Part shown: positions 24,778 through 34,302 of the stretch, piece by piece
How the letters are laid out: the number at the start of each line of letters is the position of its first letter
Numbering within the stretch: position 1 is the stretch's first letter
NCBI RefSeq assembly: GCF_001668675.1
Contig: NZ_LZKQ01000042.1
Coordinates: forward strand, 1-39,450
Reading direction: 5' to 3'
Source of the DNA: Mycobacterium asiaticum
Lineage (GTDB): Bacteria > Actinomycetota > Actinomycetes > Mycobacteriales > Mycobacteriaceae
DNA length: 39,450 nt
Program-made: the position numbers and the translations under genes
Notes under the pieces: model-generated
Seen by the model: only the letters and a program-made list of their open reading frames with translations
The model's database searches: none
What the model was told of the DNA's origin: nothing

Positions 24778-26136
24778 CTACATGCTCGCGATCAGTCGTT
24801 TCACCCGTTCGTCGACGGCCCGGAACGGGTCTTTGCACAGCACGGTTCGCTGTGCCTGGTCGTTGAGCTTAAGGTGCACCCAGTCGACGGTGAAGTCACG
24901 TCCGGCCGCCTGTGCAGCGCTGATGAACTCGCCGCGCAACCTGGCCCGCGTGGTCTGCGGCGGCCGCTCGACCGCGTCGGCGATCTCCTCGTCGGTGGTG
25001 ACCCGGGTGGCCAGGCCCTTTCGCTGTAGCAGGTCGAACACGCCGCGGCCGCGCTTGATGTCGTGGTAGGCCAAATCGAGCTGGGCGATCTTCGGGTCGG
25101 ACAACTCCATGTTGTAGCGGTCCTGGTAGCGCTGGAACAGCTTGCGCTTGATCACCCAGTCGATCTCGGTGTCCACCTTGGCGAAGTCCTGGCTTTCCAC
25201 GGCGTCGAGCTGGCGGCCCCACAGGTCCACGACCTGCTCGATCTGGGCGTTGGGCTCACGGGTCTGCAAGTGCTCTACGGCGCGGCTGTAGTACTCGCGC
25301 TGGATGTCCAGCGCGCTTGCCTGGCGGCCGCCCGCCAGCCGGACGGGACGACGGCCGGTGACGTCGTGGCTGACTTCGCGGATGGCGCGGATCGGGTTGT
25401 CCAGCGAGAAGTCCCGGAACGCCACCCCGGCCTCGATCATCTCCAGCACCAGCGCCGCGGTGCCCACCTTGAGCATGGTGGTCGTCTCGCACATGTTGGA
25501 GTCGCCGACGATAACGTGCAGCCGGCGGTACTTCTCGGCGTCGGCGTGCGGCTCGTCGCGGGTGTTGATGATCGGCCGGCTGCGGGTGGTCGCCGACGAC
25601 ACCCCTTCCCAGATGTGCTCGGCGCGCTGGCTCAGGCAGAAGGTGGCGGCTTTGGGGGTCTGCAGGACCTTGCCGGCGCCGCAGATCAGCTGGCGGGTGA
25701 CCAGGAACGGCAGCAGCACGTCGGAGATCCGGGAGAATTCGCCCGCGCGCACGATCAGGTAGTTCTCGTGGCAGCCGTACGAGTTGCCCGCCGAGTCGGT
25801 GTTGTTCTTGAACAGATAGATGTCGCCGCCGATGCCCTCGTCGGCGAGCCGCTGCTCGGCGTCGACCAGCAGGTCTTCGAGCACCCACTCCCCGGCCCGG
25901 TCGTGCGTGACCAGCTGCACCAGGCTGTCGCACTCCGCGGTTGCGTACTCCGGATGGCTGCCCACATCGAGGTAGAGGCGAGCCCCGTTGCGCAAGAAAA
26001 CATTCGAGCTGCGACCCCACGAGACCACCCGCCGGAACAGGTAGCGGGCTACCTCGTCTGGGGACAGGCGTCGATGCCCGTGGAAGGTGCAGGTGACACC
26101 GAATTCGGTCTCGATGCCCATTATTCGTCGCTGCAC
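24778..26136 (-). CDS. pafA: Pup-protein ligase PafA
   Basis: PafA is a glutamine-synthetase-like ligase that uses ATP to join the C-terminal glutamate of Pup to lysines of target proteins for proteasomal degradation. The 452-residue length matches the family. The start [12 protein letters not shown] holds metal-binding glutamates; [16 protein letters not shown] contains the catalytic Asp57; [20 protein letters not shown] and [20 protein letters not shown] are hallmark segments. The GTG at 26136 follows a TACCCT -10 by 7 nt, a leaderless start, and gives the expected N-terminus; a longer reading is not conserved. It heads pafA-pafB-pafC and is divergent from a PPE gene. Confidence 0.97.
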   Translation of the reverse strand: MQRRIMGIETEFGVTCTFHGHRRLSPDEVARYLFRRVVSWGRSSNVFLRNGARLYLDVGSHPEYATAECDSLVQLVTHDRAGEWVLEDLLVDAEQRLADEGIGGDIYLFKNNTDSAGNSYGCHENYLIVRAGEFSRISDVLLPFLVTRQLICGAGKVLQTPKAATFCLSQRAEHIWEGVSSATTRSRPIINTRDEPHADAEKYRRLHVIVGDSNMCETTTMLKVGTAALVLEMIEAGVAFRDFSLDNPIRAIREVSHDVTGRRPVRLAGGRQASALDIQREYYSRAVEHLQTREPNAQIEQVVDLWGRQLDAVESQDFAKVDTEIDWVIKRKLFQRYQDRYNMELSDPKIAQLDLAYHDIKRGRGVFDLLQRKGLATRVTTDEEIADAVERPPQTTRARLRGEFISAAQAAGRDFTVDWVHLKLNDQAQRTVLCKDPFRAVDERVKRLIASM

Positions 26137-26143
26137 GTAATCG

Positions 26144-26149
26144 AGGGTA
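26144..26149 (-). promoter_or_regulatory. Probable -10 element TACCCT for the pafA-pafB-pafC operon
   Basis: TACCCT on the minus strand ends 7 nt before the pafA GTG. The match to TANNNT and the absence of a ribosome site support a leaderless transcript. Confidence 0.6.
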
Positions 26150-26231
26150 CTGGTTGTCATTCCGCGGCGGTGCACAGCCGCGCCCGCGTCGTCGGACCAA
26201 CCCACTCTGCAGGGGTGGCGAATCTAAAAGT

Positions 26232-26237
26232 TAGGCT
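26232..26237 (+). promoter_or_regulatory. Possible -10 TAGGCT and leader hairpin for the PPE gene
   Basis: TAGGCT lies about 40 bp before the PPE start, in the 141-bp gap after pafA. It overlaps the first arm of a 7-bp inverted repeat, GGCTGTG (26234-26240) and CACAGCC (26254-26260), which could be an operator or a leader hairpin ahead of the GGAAGG ribosome site. Confidence 0.35.
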
Positions 26238-26277
26238 GTGCGAAACTTCCGTTCACAGCCCGCTTCGGAAGGCCCCG

Positions 26278-27867
26278 TTGACGATGATCTGGATGGCCGC
26301 GCCACCGGAGGTTCACTCCGCGCTGCTGAGCCTGGGTCCCGGTCCGGAGTCGCTGCTGACGGCCGCTGCGGCGTGGGAGTCGCTCAGCATCGACTACGCC
26401 GCGGCGGCCGCGGAGATCAGCGCCCTTGTCGCCGCCGTAGGGGCCGATTGGGAGGGCTCCGCCGCGGAATCCTGGTCGGCGGCTCAGGCGCCGTACGTGG
26501 CGTGGCTGCTCGAGGCCAGTGCTGACGGTGCCGCCGCGGCCGCCCAGCACGAGGCCGCCGCCGCCGCGTATGCCGCCGCCCTGGCGGCCATGCCGACCCT
26601 GGCCGAGTTGGCCGCCAACCACGCCACCCACGCCGCACTGGTCGCGACGAACTTCTTCGGCATCAACACCGTCCCGATTGCGCTCAACGAAGCCGACTAT
26701 GTGCGGATGTGGATCCAGGCCGCCACCACGATGACCACCTACCAGTCCGCGGCACAGGCCGCGGTCGCTTCCACCCCATCGCCGTCGGCAGCGCCGCCCA
26801 TCATGGCTGGGTCGGCGGCATCACTGGATCCGGGCCGGGCCATGATCAACGCGATCGCGCCGATCCTGGAGCAGTTCGGCATCAACGGGCTGATCCGAAA
26901 TCCGTTGGTTTCCAACCCTTTGACGGACCTCATATCGGACTTCCTGAAAATCTTCGGCATCTACTGGGACTCCGGCGCCGGCACGCTCAACGGACTCGGC
27001 TACGAGAGCTACGCCGACGCCACCCAGCCGATGTGGTACCTCGCTCGCGGCCTCGAGCTGATCGGGGACGTCATGCAGATGTCCCAGAATCCCACCCAGG
27101 CGATCCAGTATTTCCTGGCCCTCTCCCTGTTGGACTGGCCGACGCACGTCGCCCAACTGGGGACGGCCATAACTCAGTCGCCGTTGCTGTTGGCAGCGGC
27201 CGGGGGCGCGATGCTGGTGCCGGCGGCATCGGCGGGCGGGCTGGTCGGGCTGGCCGGGTTGGCGGGCGCACCCACACCCACGGAACTGCCCGCGCCGGCG
27301 CCCATCCCGGCCGCCGTGGACTTGCCGGCCGCGGGAATGACGTCGTCACCAACGTCGATCGGCACGGCCTCCACCGCCGGCTCGGCGTCGGCCCCGGCAC
27401 CCTCGTCCGCGCCGACGAGCACCGGGGCCGCCCCGCTGAGCCCTGCGCCGCCCGCGCCCGGCTTCACGCCGCCTTACGTTGTCGGGCCGCCGGGAATCGG
27501 GTTCGGTTCGGGGATGACGTTCAGCGCGAGCGCAAGCGCCAAGAAGAAGGCGTCCGAGCCGGACAGCGCCGCCGCGACAGCGAAGTCATCGGCCGCGCTG
27601 CGCCGGCAGGCGCGGCTTCGTCAGCGCACGCGCACCCCCCAGCGCGGCTACGGCGACGAGTTCATGGACATGGATGTGGACGTCGAGCCAGTGTTCGACG
27701 AGCCGCCGGATAATGCGACGGCCTCCGGGCACGGGGCTGGATCGCAGGGACTTGCCGGGACCGCTCCCCACGACACCGTCAGGGACGCGGCGGGTCTGAC
27801 GACGTTGACCGACGACAATTTCGGTGGTGGGCCGACCATGCCGATGCTGCCGAATACCTGGCGGTGA
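26278..27867 (+). CDS. PPE family protein, PPE-PPW type, between pafA and prcA
   Basis: This PPE protein has 529 residues: Trp5, PPE at 9-11, WEG (58-60) as the WxG motif, TNFFGIN, a long hydrophobic middle, then a Lys/Arg patch, [16 protein letters not shown] and the C-terminal PMLPNTW. It thus belongs to the PPE-PPW subfamily, like the PPE at 2027-3502, and resembles PPE4/PPE20. Start: TTG 26278 is 5 nt after GGAAGG and gives [14 protein letters not shown] 26284 is the alternative. M. tuberculosis has PE22-PPE36 at this site, but PPE36 is shorter and of a different type, and no PE gene is seen here. It ends in a GTGA overlap with the phosphatase gene. Confidence 0.92.
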   Translation: MTMIWMAAPPEVHSALLSLGPGPESLLTAAAAWESLSIDYAAAAAEISALVAAVGADWEGSAAESWSAAQAPYVAWLLEASADGAAAAAQHEAAAAAYAAALAAMPTLAELAANHATHAALVATNFFGINTVPIALNEADYVRMWIQAATTMTTYQSAAQAAVASTPSPSAAPPIMAGSAASLDPGRAMINAIAPILEQFGINGLIRNPLVSNPLTDLISDFLKIFGIYWDSGAGTLNGLGYESYADATQPMWYLARGLELIGDVMQMSQNPTQAIQYFLALSLLDWPTHVAQLGTAITQSPLLLAAAGGAMLVPAASAGGLVGLAGLAGAPTPTELPAPAPIPAAVDLPAAGMTSSPTSIGTASTAGSASAPAPSSAPTSTGAAPLSPAPPAPGFTPPYVVGPPGIGFGSGMTFSASASAKKKASEPDSAAATAKSSAALRRQARLRQRTRTPQRGYGDEFMDMDVDVEPVFDEPPDNATASGHGAGSQGLAGTAPHDTVRDAAGLTTLTDDNFGGGPTMPMLPNTWR

Positions 27868-29354
27868 GGTGTTATGGAAGATTCGAATCCGACGATTCTG
27901 GCTATAGTTCGACTGATCCCATCGGGCCTGGGTGGCACGGTGATTCGGCGGATGGACAAGCCATTTCTGAAAATACTTTCCTGGGCAGAGACGCCGAGAC
28001 GGCTCGCGTGCACGCGGTTGAGCGCTACCGCGTGCTGGACGCGCCGCCCGATCGGGTTTTCGCCAGAATCGCCGGCCTCGCCGCCCGCTTCTTCGGTGCA
28101 CCCATGGCGGCGGTTTCGATCGTCGGTCGCAACCGCATCGGGTTCGTCGCGGTCCATGGGCTCGGTGAAGTTCGCCAGATCCCGCGCGGTGCCAATTTGT
28201 GCGAGCCCGCGATCGTCAGTGGTAACGCCTATTTCGTGCCGGACGCGCTCACGGCGTTTCCGACGAACCCGTTCGTGCGCGAGCACCGGATCCGGTTCTA
28301 CGCGTGCGCGCCGATCGTCACGTTCGACGGGCATCGGCTCGGCACGGTCGCGGTCATGGACCACGAGGCGCGCGACGCTTCCGGCGAACAGCTTTCGGTG
28401 CTCGAGGATCTCGCGGCGATCGTCATGGAGCAGCTCGAACTTCGGCTGAGTTCCCTGGACGCGCTCGGGGCCGAGCGACGGCTGCGCGACGCGGCGGAGT
28501 ACGCACGCGACGACGCCCGCGTCGACCGCGCGGATGCGCAGCGGGCTCGTGACGAGGCGCGGCGGGATCGCGACGACGCCCGCCTGGATCGCGACCTCGC
28601 GTTGCGGGACCGCGACATCGCCGAGTACGACCGAGACCTCACCGAGGAATACGCGGCGGTCCTGCAGCGAACGCTGCTCCCGCCGGTGTTGCCGCGCATT
28701 GAGGGGCTGACGCTCGCCGCGCACTACCATCCGGCTTCGCCGCGCCGGGTGGGCGGGGACTTCTATGATGTGTTCCCGCTGGGTGACAACCGGTGGGCGT
28801 TCTTCGTCGGCGATGTCGAGGGTCACGGCGTCGAGGCCGCGGTGGCGACGTCGCTGATCCGCTACACCCTGCGCTCGGCCGCGCTGCACTACCGCGACCC
28901 GACCTTGGGGCTTGCTGAACTCAACGCGGTGCTGATGCGCGAGCTGGCTCCCCGACGTTTCTGCACGGTCTTGTTCGGGACATTGGAGCCGGGCGCGGAC
29001 GGTTGCCGGGTGACGATGGCCACGGGCGGGCATCCACCCGCACTACTGCTGGATCCCGCCGGCGGTGCGCAAGAGGTGCGATCCCCCGACGGGATGCTGG
29101 TCGGCATGATCGAGAACGCCGTGTTCGACGCCTGCGTCATCCAGTTGCGACCAGGCCAGACCTTGCTGTTCTACACCGACGGCATCGTCGAGGCCCGCCA
29201 CGCCGCGACGCCGTTCGACCAGGACAATCTCGCTGCCTTCGTTGCCGAACGGGCGAGGCTGGGCGCGTTGGGTCTCGTCGAAGAACTGACGATGTTGATC
29301 CCGAAACTGCGTCCCGACGACGACGTCGCGCTGCTGGCGATCACCGCCTCGTGA
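27864..29354 (+). CDS. GAF-domain PP2C/SpoIIE-type protein phosphatase (RsbU-like)
   Basis: This probable Ser/Thr phosphatase acting in signalling, perhaps on anti-anti-sigma factors, has 496 residues. It has an N-terminal tail, a GAF sensor at about 44-195 ([40 protein letters not shown]), a charged heptad helix at 215-263, and a SpoIIE/PP2C domain at 265-492 with all metal-site motifs: GGDFYD (297-302), GDVEGHG (316-322), TDG (438-440) and DDDVALL (485-491). The assumed start is the GTG at 27864, overlapping the PPE stop (GTGA); a start nearer residue 43 is possible because the first 40 residues are not conserved. It converges on prcA with 11 bp between. No sigma or kinase partner is adjacent. 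It appears to be an accessory gene within the proteasome region. Confidence 0.9.
   Translation: MRCYGRFESDDSGYSSTDPIGPGWHGDSADGQAISENTFLGRDAETARVHAVERYRVLDAPPDRVFARIAGLAARFFGAPMAAVSIVGRNRIGFVAVHGLGEVRQIPRGANLCEPAIVSGNAYFVPDALTAFPTNPFVREHRIRFYACAPIVTFDGHRLGTVAVMDHEARDASGEQLSVLEDLAAIVMEQLELRLSSLDALGAERRLRDAAEYARDDARVDRADAQRARDEARRDRDDARLDRDLALRDRDIAEYDRDLTEEYAAVLQRTLLPPVLPRIEGLTLAAHYHPASPRRVGGDFYDVFPLGDNRWAFFVGDVEGHGVEAAVATSLIRYTLRSAALHYRDPTLGLAELNAVLMRELAPRRFCTVLFGTLEPGADGCRVTMATGGHPPALLLDPAGGAQEVRSPDGMLVGMIENAVFDACVIQLRPGQTLLFYTDGIVEARHAATPFDQDNLAAFVAERARLGALGLVEELTMLIPKLRPDDDVALLAITAS
28506..28652 (+). repeat. 21-bp periodic repeat coding an RDxAxxD heptad helix
   Basis: Seven consecutive heptads (residues 215-263) follow the pattern RDxAxxD, for example RDDARVD and RDDARLD. 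The same 15 bases occur at 28506-28520 and 28569-28583, exactly 63 bp (three heptads) apart. It forms the linker helix between the GAF and PP2C domains. Confidence 0.85.
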
Positions 29355-29365
29355 TCGCGGGGCGC

Positions 29366-30115
29366 CTATTCGGCGGACTCGCCCTCTGATCCGGGTTCGG
29401 TTTCGGGTTCGCCCAGCAGGGAATCCAGCGCGGCGCGGTTGAGCCGGCGGAACGCGCGCCGCGGCCGGTTGGCGTCCAGGATCGCGACCTCCAGGCTGGC
29501 GATGCTGAGCGTGGACTGGCCGTTGCCCGGTGTGTCGCCGGCGCTGGCCCGCAGCGCGTCTACCGCGATCTTCAATGCGTCGGGCAGCTCGGCGTTCTCG
29601 GTGTAGGACTCTTTGAGCGCGTTGGTGATCGGCTCGGTGGTACCGCCCATCACGACGAAGTGCGGCTCGTCGGCGATCGACCCGTCGTAGGTGATCCGAT
29701 ACAGCTCGGGCGGCTTCGTCTCGCCGTAGTGCGCGACCTCTGCCACACACAACTCGACCTCATACGGTTTGGCCTGCTCGGTGAAGATGCTGCCCAGCGT
29801 CTGGGCATAGACATTGGCTAGCTGGCGGCCGGTGACGTCGCGACGGTCGTAGGCGTAGCCGCGAGTGTCGGCGAACTGGATACCGCCGCGGCGCAGGTTG
29901 TCGAATTCGTTGAACTTTCCGGCCGCGGCGAAACCTACGCGGTCGTACAGCTCGCTGATTTTCTGCAGCGATCGCGATGGATTCTCAGCGACGAAAAGCA
30001 CGCCGCCGGCGTACGCCAACGCGACCACGCTGCGCCCGCGGGCGATGCCCTTGCGCGCGAGCTCGCTGCGCTCGCGCATGGCCTGCTCGGGCGAGATGAA
30101 ATAAGGGAAACTCAC
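29366..30115 (-). CDS. prcA: Proteasome subunit alpha PrcA
   Basis: PrcA forms the outer, gating rings of the actinobacterial 20S proteasome. It has 249 residues. The N-terminal [18 protein letters not shown] and [20 protein letters not shown] are the gate and H0 helix; [24 protein letters not shown] and [12 protein letters not shown] are typical. The acidic tail ([14 protein letters not shown]) is the variable C-terminus. It has no catalytic Thr, as expected for alpha subunits. The GTG start overlaps the prcB stop (GTGA). It is the last gene of pup-prcB-prcA. Confidence 0.97.
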   Translation of the reverse strand: MSFPYFISPEQAMRERSELARKGIARGRSVVALAYAGGVLFVAENPSRSLQKISELYDRVGFAAAGKFNEFDNLRRGGIQFADTRGYAYDRRDVTGRQLANVYAQTLGSIFTEQAKPYEVELCVAEVAHYGETKPPELYRITYDGSIADEPHFVVMGGTTEPITNALKESYTENAELPDALKIAVDALRASAGDTPGNGQSTLSIASLEVAILDANRPRRAFRRLNRAALDSLLGEPETEPGSEGESAE

Positions 30116-30984
30116 TTCTCACCGCCGTCGGCGTCGGGGCCGAAAGTATCTGCACGCGAACGACTTTCAATGACATCGCGGGCCAGTTCGGCGATGCGCC
30201 GCTCCGCGATGTCGATGGCGCCTTCGGCGTCGATGGTGACCGCCGTCGGGTAGATGCCGCGGACCAGGTCAGGCCCGCCGGTGGCGGAGTCGTCGTCGGC
30301 GGCGTCGTAGAGCGCTTCCACGGCCACCCGCAGCGCCGAGTCGGCGTCGGTGACTTGTGAATACAGCTTCTTCATCGATGACTTGGCGAAGATCGAACCC
30401 GACCCCACCGACTGGTAGCCCTCTTCCTCGATGTTCCAGCCACCGGCGGCATCAAAGGACACGATGCGGCCGGCGCCTTCCCGGTCGGGAGCGTCGATGT
30501 CATAGCCCACCAGCAGTGGCAGCGCCACCAAACCCTGCATGGCGGCGGGCAGGTTGCCGCGCACCATGATCGCGAGCCGGTTGACCTTGCCGGCGAACGT
30601 CAGCGGCACGCCTTCGAGCTTTTCGTAGTGCTCGAGCTCGACCGCGTAGAGCCGGGCGAACTCGACGGCGATGGCCGCGGTGCCGGCGATGCCGGTGGCC
30701 GTGTAGTCGTCGGTGATGTAGACCTTGCGCACGTCGCGCCCGGCAATCATGTTGCCCTGGGTCGCGCGCCGGTCGCCGGCGATCAGCACGCCGCCGGGAT
30801 ATTTCAGCGCGACGATGGTGGTGCCGTGCGGCAACTGGTCGGACACGGGCGCACCGCTGATGCTGGCGGGAAGCAGTTCCGGAGCCTGCCGGCGCAAGAA
30901 GTCAGCAAACGACGACAGTTCTACGGCCGGGAATCCGGGTCTTGCGGGGTTGGTGGACAGACGATCAGGCAACGGCCAGGTCAC
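30112..30984 (-). CDS. prcB: Proteasome subunit beta PrcB (catalytic)
   Basis: PrcB is the N-terminal-nucleophile protease subunit of the inner rings. It has 290 residues: a propeptide of 54 residues removed on assembly, then the mature start [21 protein letters not shown] with catalytic Thr55; Asp71 (AGDRR) and the downstream Lys (RKVYI) complete the usual active site. [14 protein letters not shown] is conserved. The GTG start overlaps the pup stop as GTGA, and the 3' end overlaps prcA in the same way, so the three proteins are translationally linked. Confidence 0.97.
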   Translation of the reverse strand: MTWPLPDRLSTNPARPGFPAVELSSFADFLRRQAPELLPASISGAPVSDQLPHGTTIVALKYPGGVLIAGDRRATQGNMIAGRDVRKVYITDDYTATGIAGTAAIAVEFARLYAVELEHYEKLEGVPLTFAGKVNRLAIMVRGNLPAAMQGLVALPLLVGYDIDAPDREGAGRIVSFDAAGGWNIEEEGYQSVGSGSIFAKSSMKKLYSQVTDADSALRVAVEALYDAADDDSATGGPDLVRGIYPTAVTIDAEGAIDIAERRIAELARDVIESRSRADTFGPDADGGEK

Positions 30985-31175
30985 TGTCCGCCCTTTTGAA
31001 CGTATGCGCGCACGAAGTCCTCAGCGTTCTCCTCGAGGACATCGTCAATCTCGTCGAGCAAATCGTCTGTTTCCTCGGTCAGCTTTTCGCGACGCTCCTG
31101 GCCCGCGGCCGTGGTGCCGGTGACATCATCCTCGTCGCCGCCGCCACCGCCACGTTTGGTTTGCTCCTGCGCCAT
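30981..31175 (-). CDS. pup: Prokaryotic ubiquitin-like protein Pup
   Basis: Pup is an intrinsically disordered tag of 64 residues: [17 protein letters not shown] at the N-terminus (the part engaged by Mpa), a coiled-coil-forming helix [20 protein letters not shown], and the C-terminal GGQ. The final Gln is deamidated to Glu by Dop before PafA can ligate it. The ATG at 31175 is preceded by GGAGG; a longer in-frame reading upstream is not conserved. It follows dop after 115 bp on the same strand. Confidence 0.97.
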   Translation of the reverse strand: MAQEQTKRGGGGGDEDDVTGTTAAGQERREKLTEETDDLLDEIDDVLEENAEDFVRAYVQKGGQ

Positions 31176-31248
31176 CGCCGCCTCCTGCTTCGTCACGGGC
31201 CTTCTGACAGGCCGCGTTGCGTGTCCATCTGCCCGTTGGCTTTTCTCT

Positions 31249-31254
31249 ACCCTA
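31249..31254 (-). promoter_or_regulatory. Probable -10 element TAGGGT for pup-prcB-prcA
   Basis: TAGGGT on the minus strand lies in the dop-pup gap, giving a leader of roughly 65-70 nt that contains the GGAGG ribosome site of pup. The expected -35 position coincides with the inverted repeat at 31264-31280. Confidence 0.45.
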
Positions 31255-31263
31255 CCGGTCAGC

Positions 31264-31280
31264 ACCGACGTTTCGTCGGT
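31264..31280. promoter_or_regulatory. Inverted repeat ACCGACG-TTT-CGTCGGT between dop and pup
   Basis: Perfect 7-bp arms around a 3-base loop, 10 bp downstream of the dop stop and 9 bp upstream of the pup -10. It could be an operator over the -35 region or a short hairpin between dop and pup. It has no U-tract, so it is not a standard terminator. Confidence 0.5.
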
Positions 31281-31290
31281 CTAACCAGGT

Positions 31291-32787
31291 CTAGCTCGTG
31301 AGTTGCTCCACCAGTTCGACTGCGCTGTTCACGGAATCCAATAGCGCGCCGACGTGTGCCTTGCTGCCACGCAGCGGTTCGAGCGTCGGAATCCGGACCA
31401 GCGAGTCGCCTCCCAGGTCGAAAATCACCGAGTCCCAACTGGCCGCGGCGATGTCCGCACCGAACCGGCGCAAACATTCGCCGCGGAAGTAGGCGCGGGT
31501 GTCGGTGGGTGGGTTTTCGACCGCGTCCAACACCTGGTGCTCGGTGACCAGGCGCTTCATCGACCCGCGCGCCACCAGGCGGTTGTAGAGGCCCTTGTCC
31601 AGCCGCACGTCGGAATACTGCAGGTCAACAAGGTGCAGGCGGGGCGCCGACCAGCTCAAATTCTCACGCTGACGGAAACCTTCCAGGAGCCGCAGCTTGG
31701 CCGGCCAGTCCAGCAGTTCCGCACAGTCCATCGGGTCGCGCTCGAGCTGGTCGAGGACGTGCGCCCAGGTCTCCACCACGTGGGAGGCGCGGGGATCCTT
31801 GTCGCGGCTGTCCACCAGCTTGGCCACCCGATCGAGGTAGATCCGTTGCAACGCAAGCCCGGTGAGTTCCCGGCCGTCGGCCAGGGCCACGGTCTGACGC
31901 AGCGAGGGGTCGCGGCTGATGGCGTGGACGGCGTGCACCGGGCGGGCCAGAGCCAGGTCGGTGAGGTCGATGCCCTCCTCGATCAGGTCGAGGACCAAAG
32001 CGGTAGTGCCCAGCTTGAGATAGGTCGACGTTTCGGCCAGATTCGCGTCGCCGATGATGACGTGCAGCCGGCGGTAGCGGTCGGCGTCGGCGTGGGGCTC
32101 GTCACGGGTGTTGATGATGCCGCGCTTGAGGGTGGTTTCCAGGCCGACCTCGACCTCGATGTAGTCCGACCGCTGCGAGAGCTGAAAACCGGCCTCGTCA
32201 CCCGAGGCGCCGATGCCGACCCGGCCCGAACCCGTCACCACCTGCCGCGACACCAGGAACGGGGTGAGCCCGGCGATGATGGCCGAGAACGGCGTCTGCC
32301 GCGACATCAGGTAGTTCTCGTGCGATCCGTACGACGCGCCTTTGCCGTCCACGTTGTTCTTGTAGAGCTGCAGCTTGGCCGCGCCCGGCACGCTGGCAAC
32401 GTGGCGGGCGGCGGCCTCCATCACGCGTTCGCCGGCCTTGTCCCAGATCACCGCGTCCAGTGGGTCGGTGCATTCCGGCGCCGAATACTCCGGGTGTGCG
32501 TGGTCGACGTAGAGCCGCGCCCCGTTGGTCAGGATCATGTTCGCCGCGCCGACCTCATCGGCGTCGACCACCGGCGGCGGCCCGGCTGAGCGACTCAGGT
32601 CGAAACCGCGTGCGTCCCGCAGCGGCGACTCGACCTCGTAGTCCCAGCGCGTCCGCTTCGCGCGCTGGATACCCGCGGCGGCGGCGTACGCCAGAACCGC
32701 CTGCGTCGACGTGAGGATCGGGTTAGCGGTCGGGTCGGACGGCGACGAGATGCCGTACTCAACCTCGGTCCCGATAATCCGTTGCAT
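31291..32787 (-). CDS. dop: Pup deamidase/depupylase Dop
   Basis: Dop is homologous to PafA. It deamidates Pup-Gln to Pup-Glu and also removes Pup from proteins. It has 498 residues. The N-terminal [18 protein letters not shown] carries the metal-binding Glu; the Dop loop (about 44-82), absent from PafA, separates it from [15 protein letters not shown] with catalytic Asp95; [21 protein letters not shown] and [20 protein letters not shown] match PafA. The ATG at 32787 follows a TAGGCT -10 by 6 nt. It is upstream of pup on the same strand, with a possible separate promoter for pup. Confidence 0.97.
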   Translation of the reverse strand: MQRIIGTEVEYGISSPSDPTANPILTSTQAVLAYAAAAGIQRAKRTRWDYEVESPLRDARGFDLSRSAGPPPVVDADEVGAANMILTNGARLYVDHAHPEYSAPECTDPLDAVIWDKAGERVMEAAARHVASVPGAAKLQLYKNNVDGKGASYGSHENYLMSRQTPFSAIIAGLTPFLVSRQVVTGSGRVGIGASGDEAGFQLSQRSDYIEVEVGLETTLKRGIINTRDEPHADADRYRRLHVIIGDANLAETSTYLKLGTTALVLDLIEEGIDLTDLALARPVHAVHAISRDPSLRQTVALADGRELTGLALQRIYLDRVAKLVDSRDKDPRASHVVETWAHVLDQLERDPMDCAELLDWPAKLRLLEGFRQRENLSWSAPRLHLVDLQYSDVRLDKGLYNRLVARGSMKRLVTEHQVLDAVENPPTDTRAYFRGECLRRFGADIAAASWDSVIFDLGGDSLVRIPTLEPLRGSKAHVGALLDSVNSAVELVEQLTS

Positions 32788-32793
32788 ACCTTG

Positions 32794-32799
32794 AGCCTA
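32794..32799 (-). promoter_or_regulatory. Probable -10 element TAGGCT for dop
   Basis: TAGGCT on the minus strand ends 6 nt before the dop ATG, with no ribosome site between: a leaderless arrangement like that of pafA. Confidence 0.55.
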
Positions 32800-33085
32800 A
32801 GCCCGCCGACGATGCGGCCTGCTTGCGGGCCTTCTCGTCCAGCCGGAGCGGACGGCACGCCGTCACGCGGCGCGTTCGGTCCCGTCGGAGAGGCACCACG
32901 ATTCTTGCCCGGCTTGGAGCGACTCCCGGACGACAGCACAACGACACTGTCGCTACAAGCCGGGCACAGATTGTGGTCCGCTCCCGAGGCGGCCGCGATC
33001 GGCCGCCGGCACCGGCCCCGAGGCGGCCGTGACCACCTCGGCCCGACGGCCGGCAAACACCGCCACACGTGCTGCCAGTCGGCGA

Positions 33086-33091
33086 TACAGT
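33086..33091 (+). promoter_or_regulatory. Probable -10 element TACAGT for the Rv2113 homologue
   Basis: TACAGT ends 8 nt before the ATG at 33100, again the leaderless pattern. Confidence 0.5.
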
Positions 33092-33099
33092 GACGCGGC

Positions 33100-34293
33100 A
33101 TGAGCCCTTCTCTGCGCTCGCTGGCAGGACGCACGTCGGCGACCGACGAGGCCGAAAGCTGGTTCCTGCAGCGCGGTCTGCCGTCGGTGTTGACGACGCG
33201 AGGGCGGTGGCGGCGGTTGTGGTCACGGTCGGCTCCGGTGTTGGCCGCCTACGCCACGTTGCACTGTTGGACGCTACCGGTGCTGCTGCTCACCGAGGGC
33301 AAGACGGACGTCGTCATCGAGGGCACGCCGTCGCCGCGGGAATGGTTCTTGTTGGTTCTCATCGTGGTGGCTCCGGTGGGCATGACGCTGGTCGGCTGGC
33401 TGGTGTCCCGGATTCCCAATGGCCGCTACCGCGCACTGGCATCGACGGCAGCGATCGCCACCGTGGTAACCGTCATCTCAATCGAAACGGGCCCGTCGCA
33501 CCTTCCGGATGCGGTCTGGACAGCGCTCGCCTTGATGATCCTCACCGGCTGCGGTGTCGGCTCAGTGATCGGATGGTCGGCTCGCATGACGCTCTCGCAC
33601 CTCGCTTCGATCGGCGGCCTGGCGGTTCGGGCTCTGCCGGTCGTGCTGCTGACCACGTTGGTGTTCTTCAACGGCAACGTCTGGATCATGGCCGCGACGA
33701 TCAGCGGGGACCGCCTGGCACTGGCCATCCTCTTCCTGATGAGCATCGCCGCCGCCTTCGTCGTCTCCGCCACCTCCGAACGTGTCAAGCCGATGCTGCG
33801 GTCCCCCGCAGCGGTGCCGATCGACCGAAAACGCCTGTCTGACACCCCTTTCGAGACGATGCCGGATCCGCCGAGCAGTCCGCCGCTGAGTCGCGCCGAG
33901 CGTGCCAACGTGGTCTTCGTGCTGGCGGCATCGCAACTCGCCCAGATCATGGTGGTCGCCGCGCTCACCGCTGGGATCTATGTGACCCTGGGTCTGATCG
34001 TGCTCACCCCCGAACTACTGAAGGACTGGGCGCGCACCACCGACAACAACTCGACCGTCATGGGGTTGACGGTGCCGGTGCCCGACTCCCTCGTACACCT
34101 GTGTCTGTTCCTCGGGGCCCTGACGTTCATGTACATCAGCGCCCGCGCGGCCGGCGACGCCGATTACCGCACGCGCTTCGTCGACCCGTTGATCGACGAT
34201 CTCCACCTCACCCTGACCGCCCGCAACCGCTACCGCAATCGCGTGGTCAACGCGCCGGTGACCAGTGTTGACGCCGCTGACCTGGGTGATTAG
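33100..34293 (+). CDS. Polytopic integral membrane protein (Rv2113 homologue)
   Basis: This protein of 397 residues has about eight hydrophobic helices, for example EWFLLVLIVVAPVGMTLVGWLV, VWTALALMILTGCGVGSVIG, LPVVLLTTLVFFN, LALAILFLMSIAAAFVVS and AALTAGIYVTLGLIVLT. They are split into two blocks by a cytoplasmic loop near 225-270. No transporter or enzyme motif is recognised. It is divergent from dop. The next gene starts 9 bp after its stop, and that gene's -10 (TAGGTT) uses this gene's TAG stop codon. Conserved beside the proteasome genes in mycobacteria, but of unknown function. Confidence 0.88.
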   Translation: MSPSLRSLAGRTSATDEAESWFLQRGLPSVLTTRGRWRRLWSRSAPVLAAYATLHCWTLPVLLLTEGKTDVVIEGTPSPREWFLLVLIVVAPVGMTLVGWLVSRIPNGRYRALASTAAIATVVTVISIETGPSHLPDAVWTALALMILTGCGVGSVIGWSARMTLSHLASIGGLAVRALPVVLLTTLVFFNGNVWIMAATISGDRLALAILFLMSIAAAFVVSATSERVKPMLRSPAAVPIDRKRLSDTPFETMPDPPSSPPLSRAERANVVFVLAASQLAQIMVVAALTAGIYVTLGLIVLTPELLKDWARTTDNNSTVMGLTVPVPDSLVHLCLFLGALTFMYISARAAGDADYRTRFVDPLIDDLHLTLTARNRYRNRVVNAPVTSVDAADLGD

Positions 34294-34296
34294 GTT
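34291..34296 (+). promoter_or_regulatory. Possible -10 element TAGGTT overlapping the upstream stop codon
   Basis: The TAG stop of the membrane protein gene is also the first half of TAGGTT, which ends 6 nt before GTG 34303. The downstream gene may therefore have its own leaderless promoter as well as read-through. Confidence 0.4.
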
Positions 34297-34302
34297 CACC
34301 CT

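Larger units (their letters stand above)
32759..33101 (-). pseudogene. Possible decayed small zinc-ribbon-like gene upstream of dop
   Basis: The 312-bp gap between dop and the Rv2113 homologue is not empty of coding signal on the minus strand. Pieces with strong G/C third positions appear in successive frames: MPRHCIADWQHVWRC from the ATG at 33101, then FAGRRAEVVTAASGPVPAA in a second frame, then DHNLCPACSDSVVVLSS back in the first, then RLDEKARKQAASSAGL in a third, running into dop. Together they would make about 110 residues with Cys pairs. No single frame carries all of it, so if real it is frameshifted; it could also be chance coding-like composition. The dop -10 lies inside it. Confidence 0.25.

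Noticed and set aside
26231..26237. Possible IdeR (iron box) site TTAGGCT before the PPE gene
   Set aside because: Only one half-site is present; the second half does not match the 19-bp iron-box consensus, so it is better read as a -10.
25063..26277. N-terminal extension of the PPE reading frame
   Set aside because: The frame stays open antisense to pafA, but the PPE signature begins just after the GGAAGG ribosome site at 26267, and pafA is clearly the real gene there.
27874..28449. ATG frame starting inside the phosphatase gene in another frame (191 codons)
   Set aside because: The GAF motifs [10 protein letters not shown] and [12 protein letters not shown] are in the frame of GTG 27864; the alternative becomes Arg/Ser-rich without motifs.
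31354..32589. Plus-strand open frame of 411 codons opposite dop
   Set aside because: dop is complete and conserved on the other strand; the frame is a codon-bias shadow.
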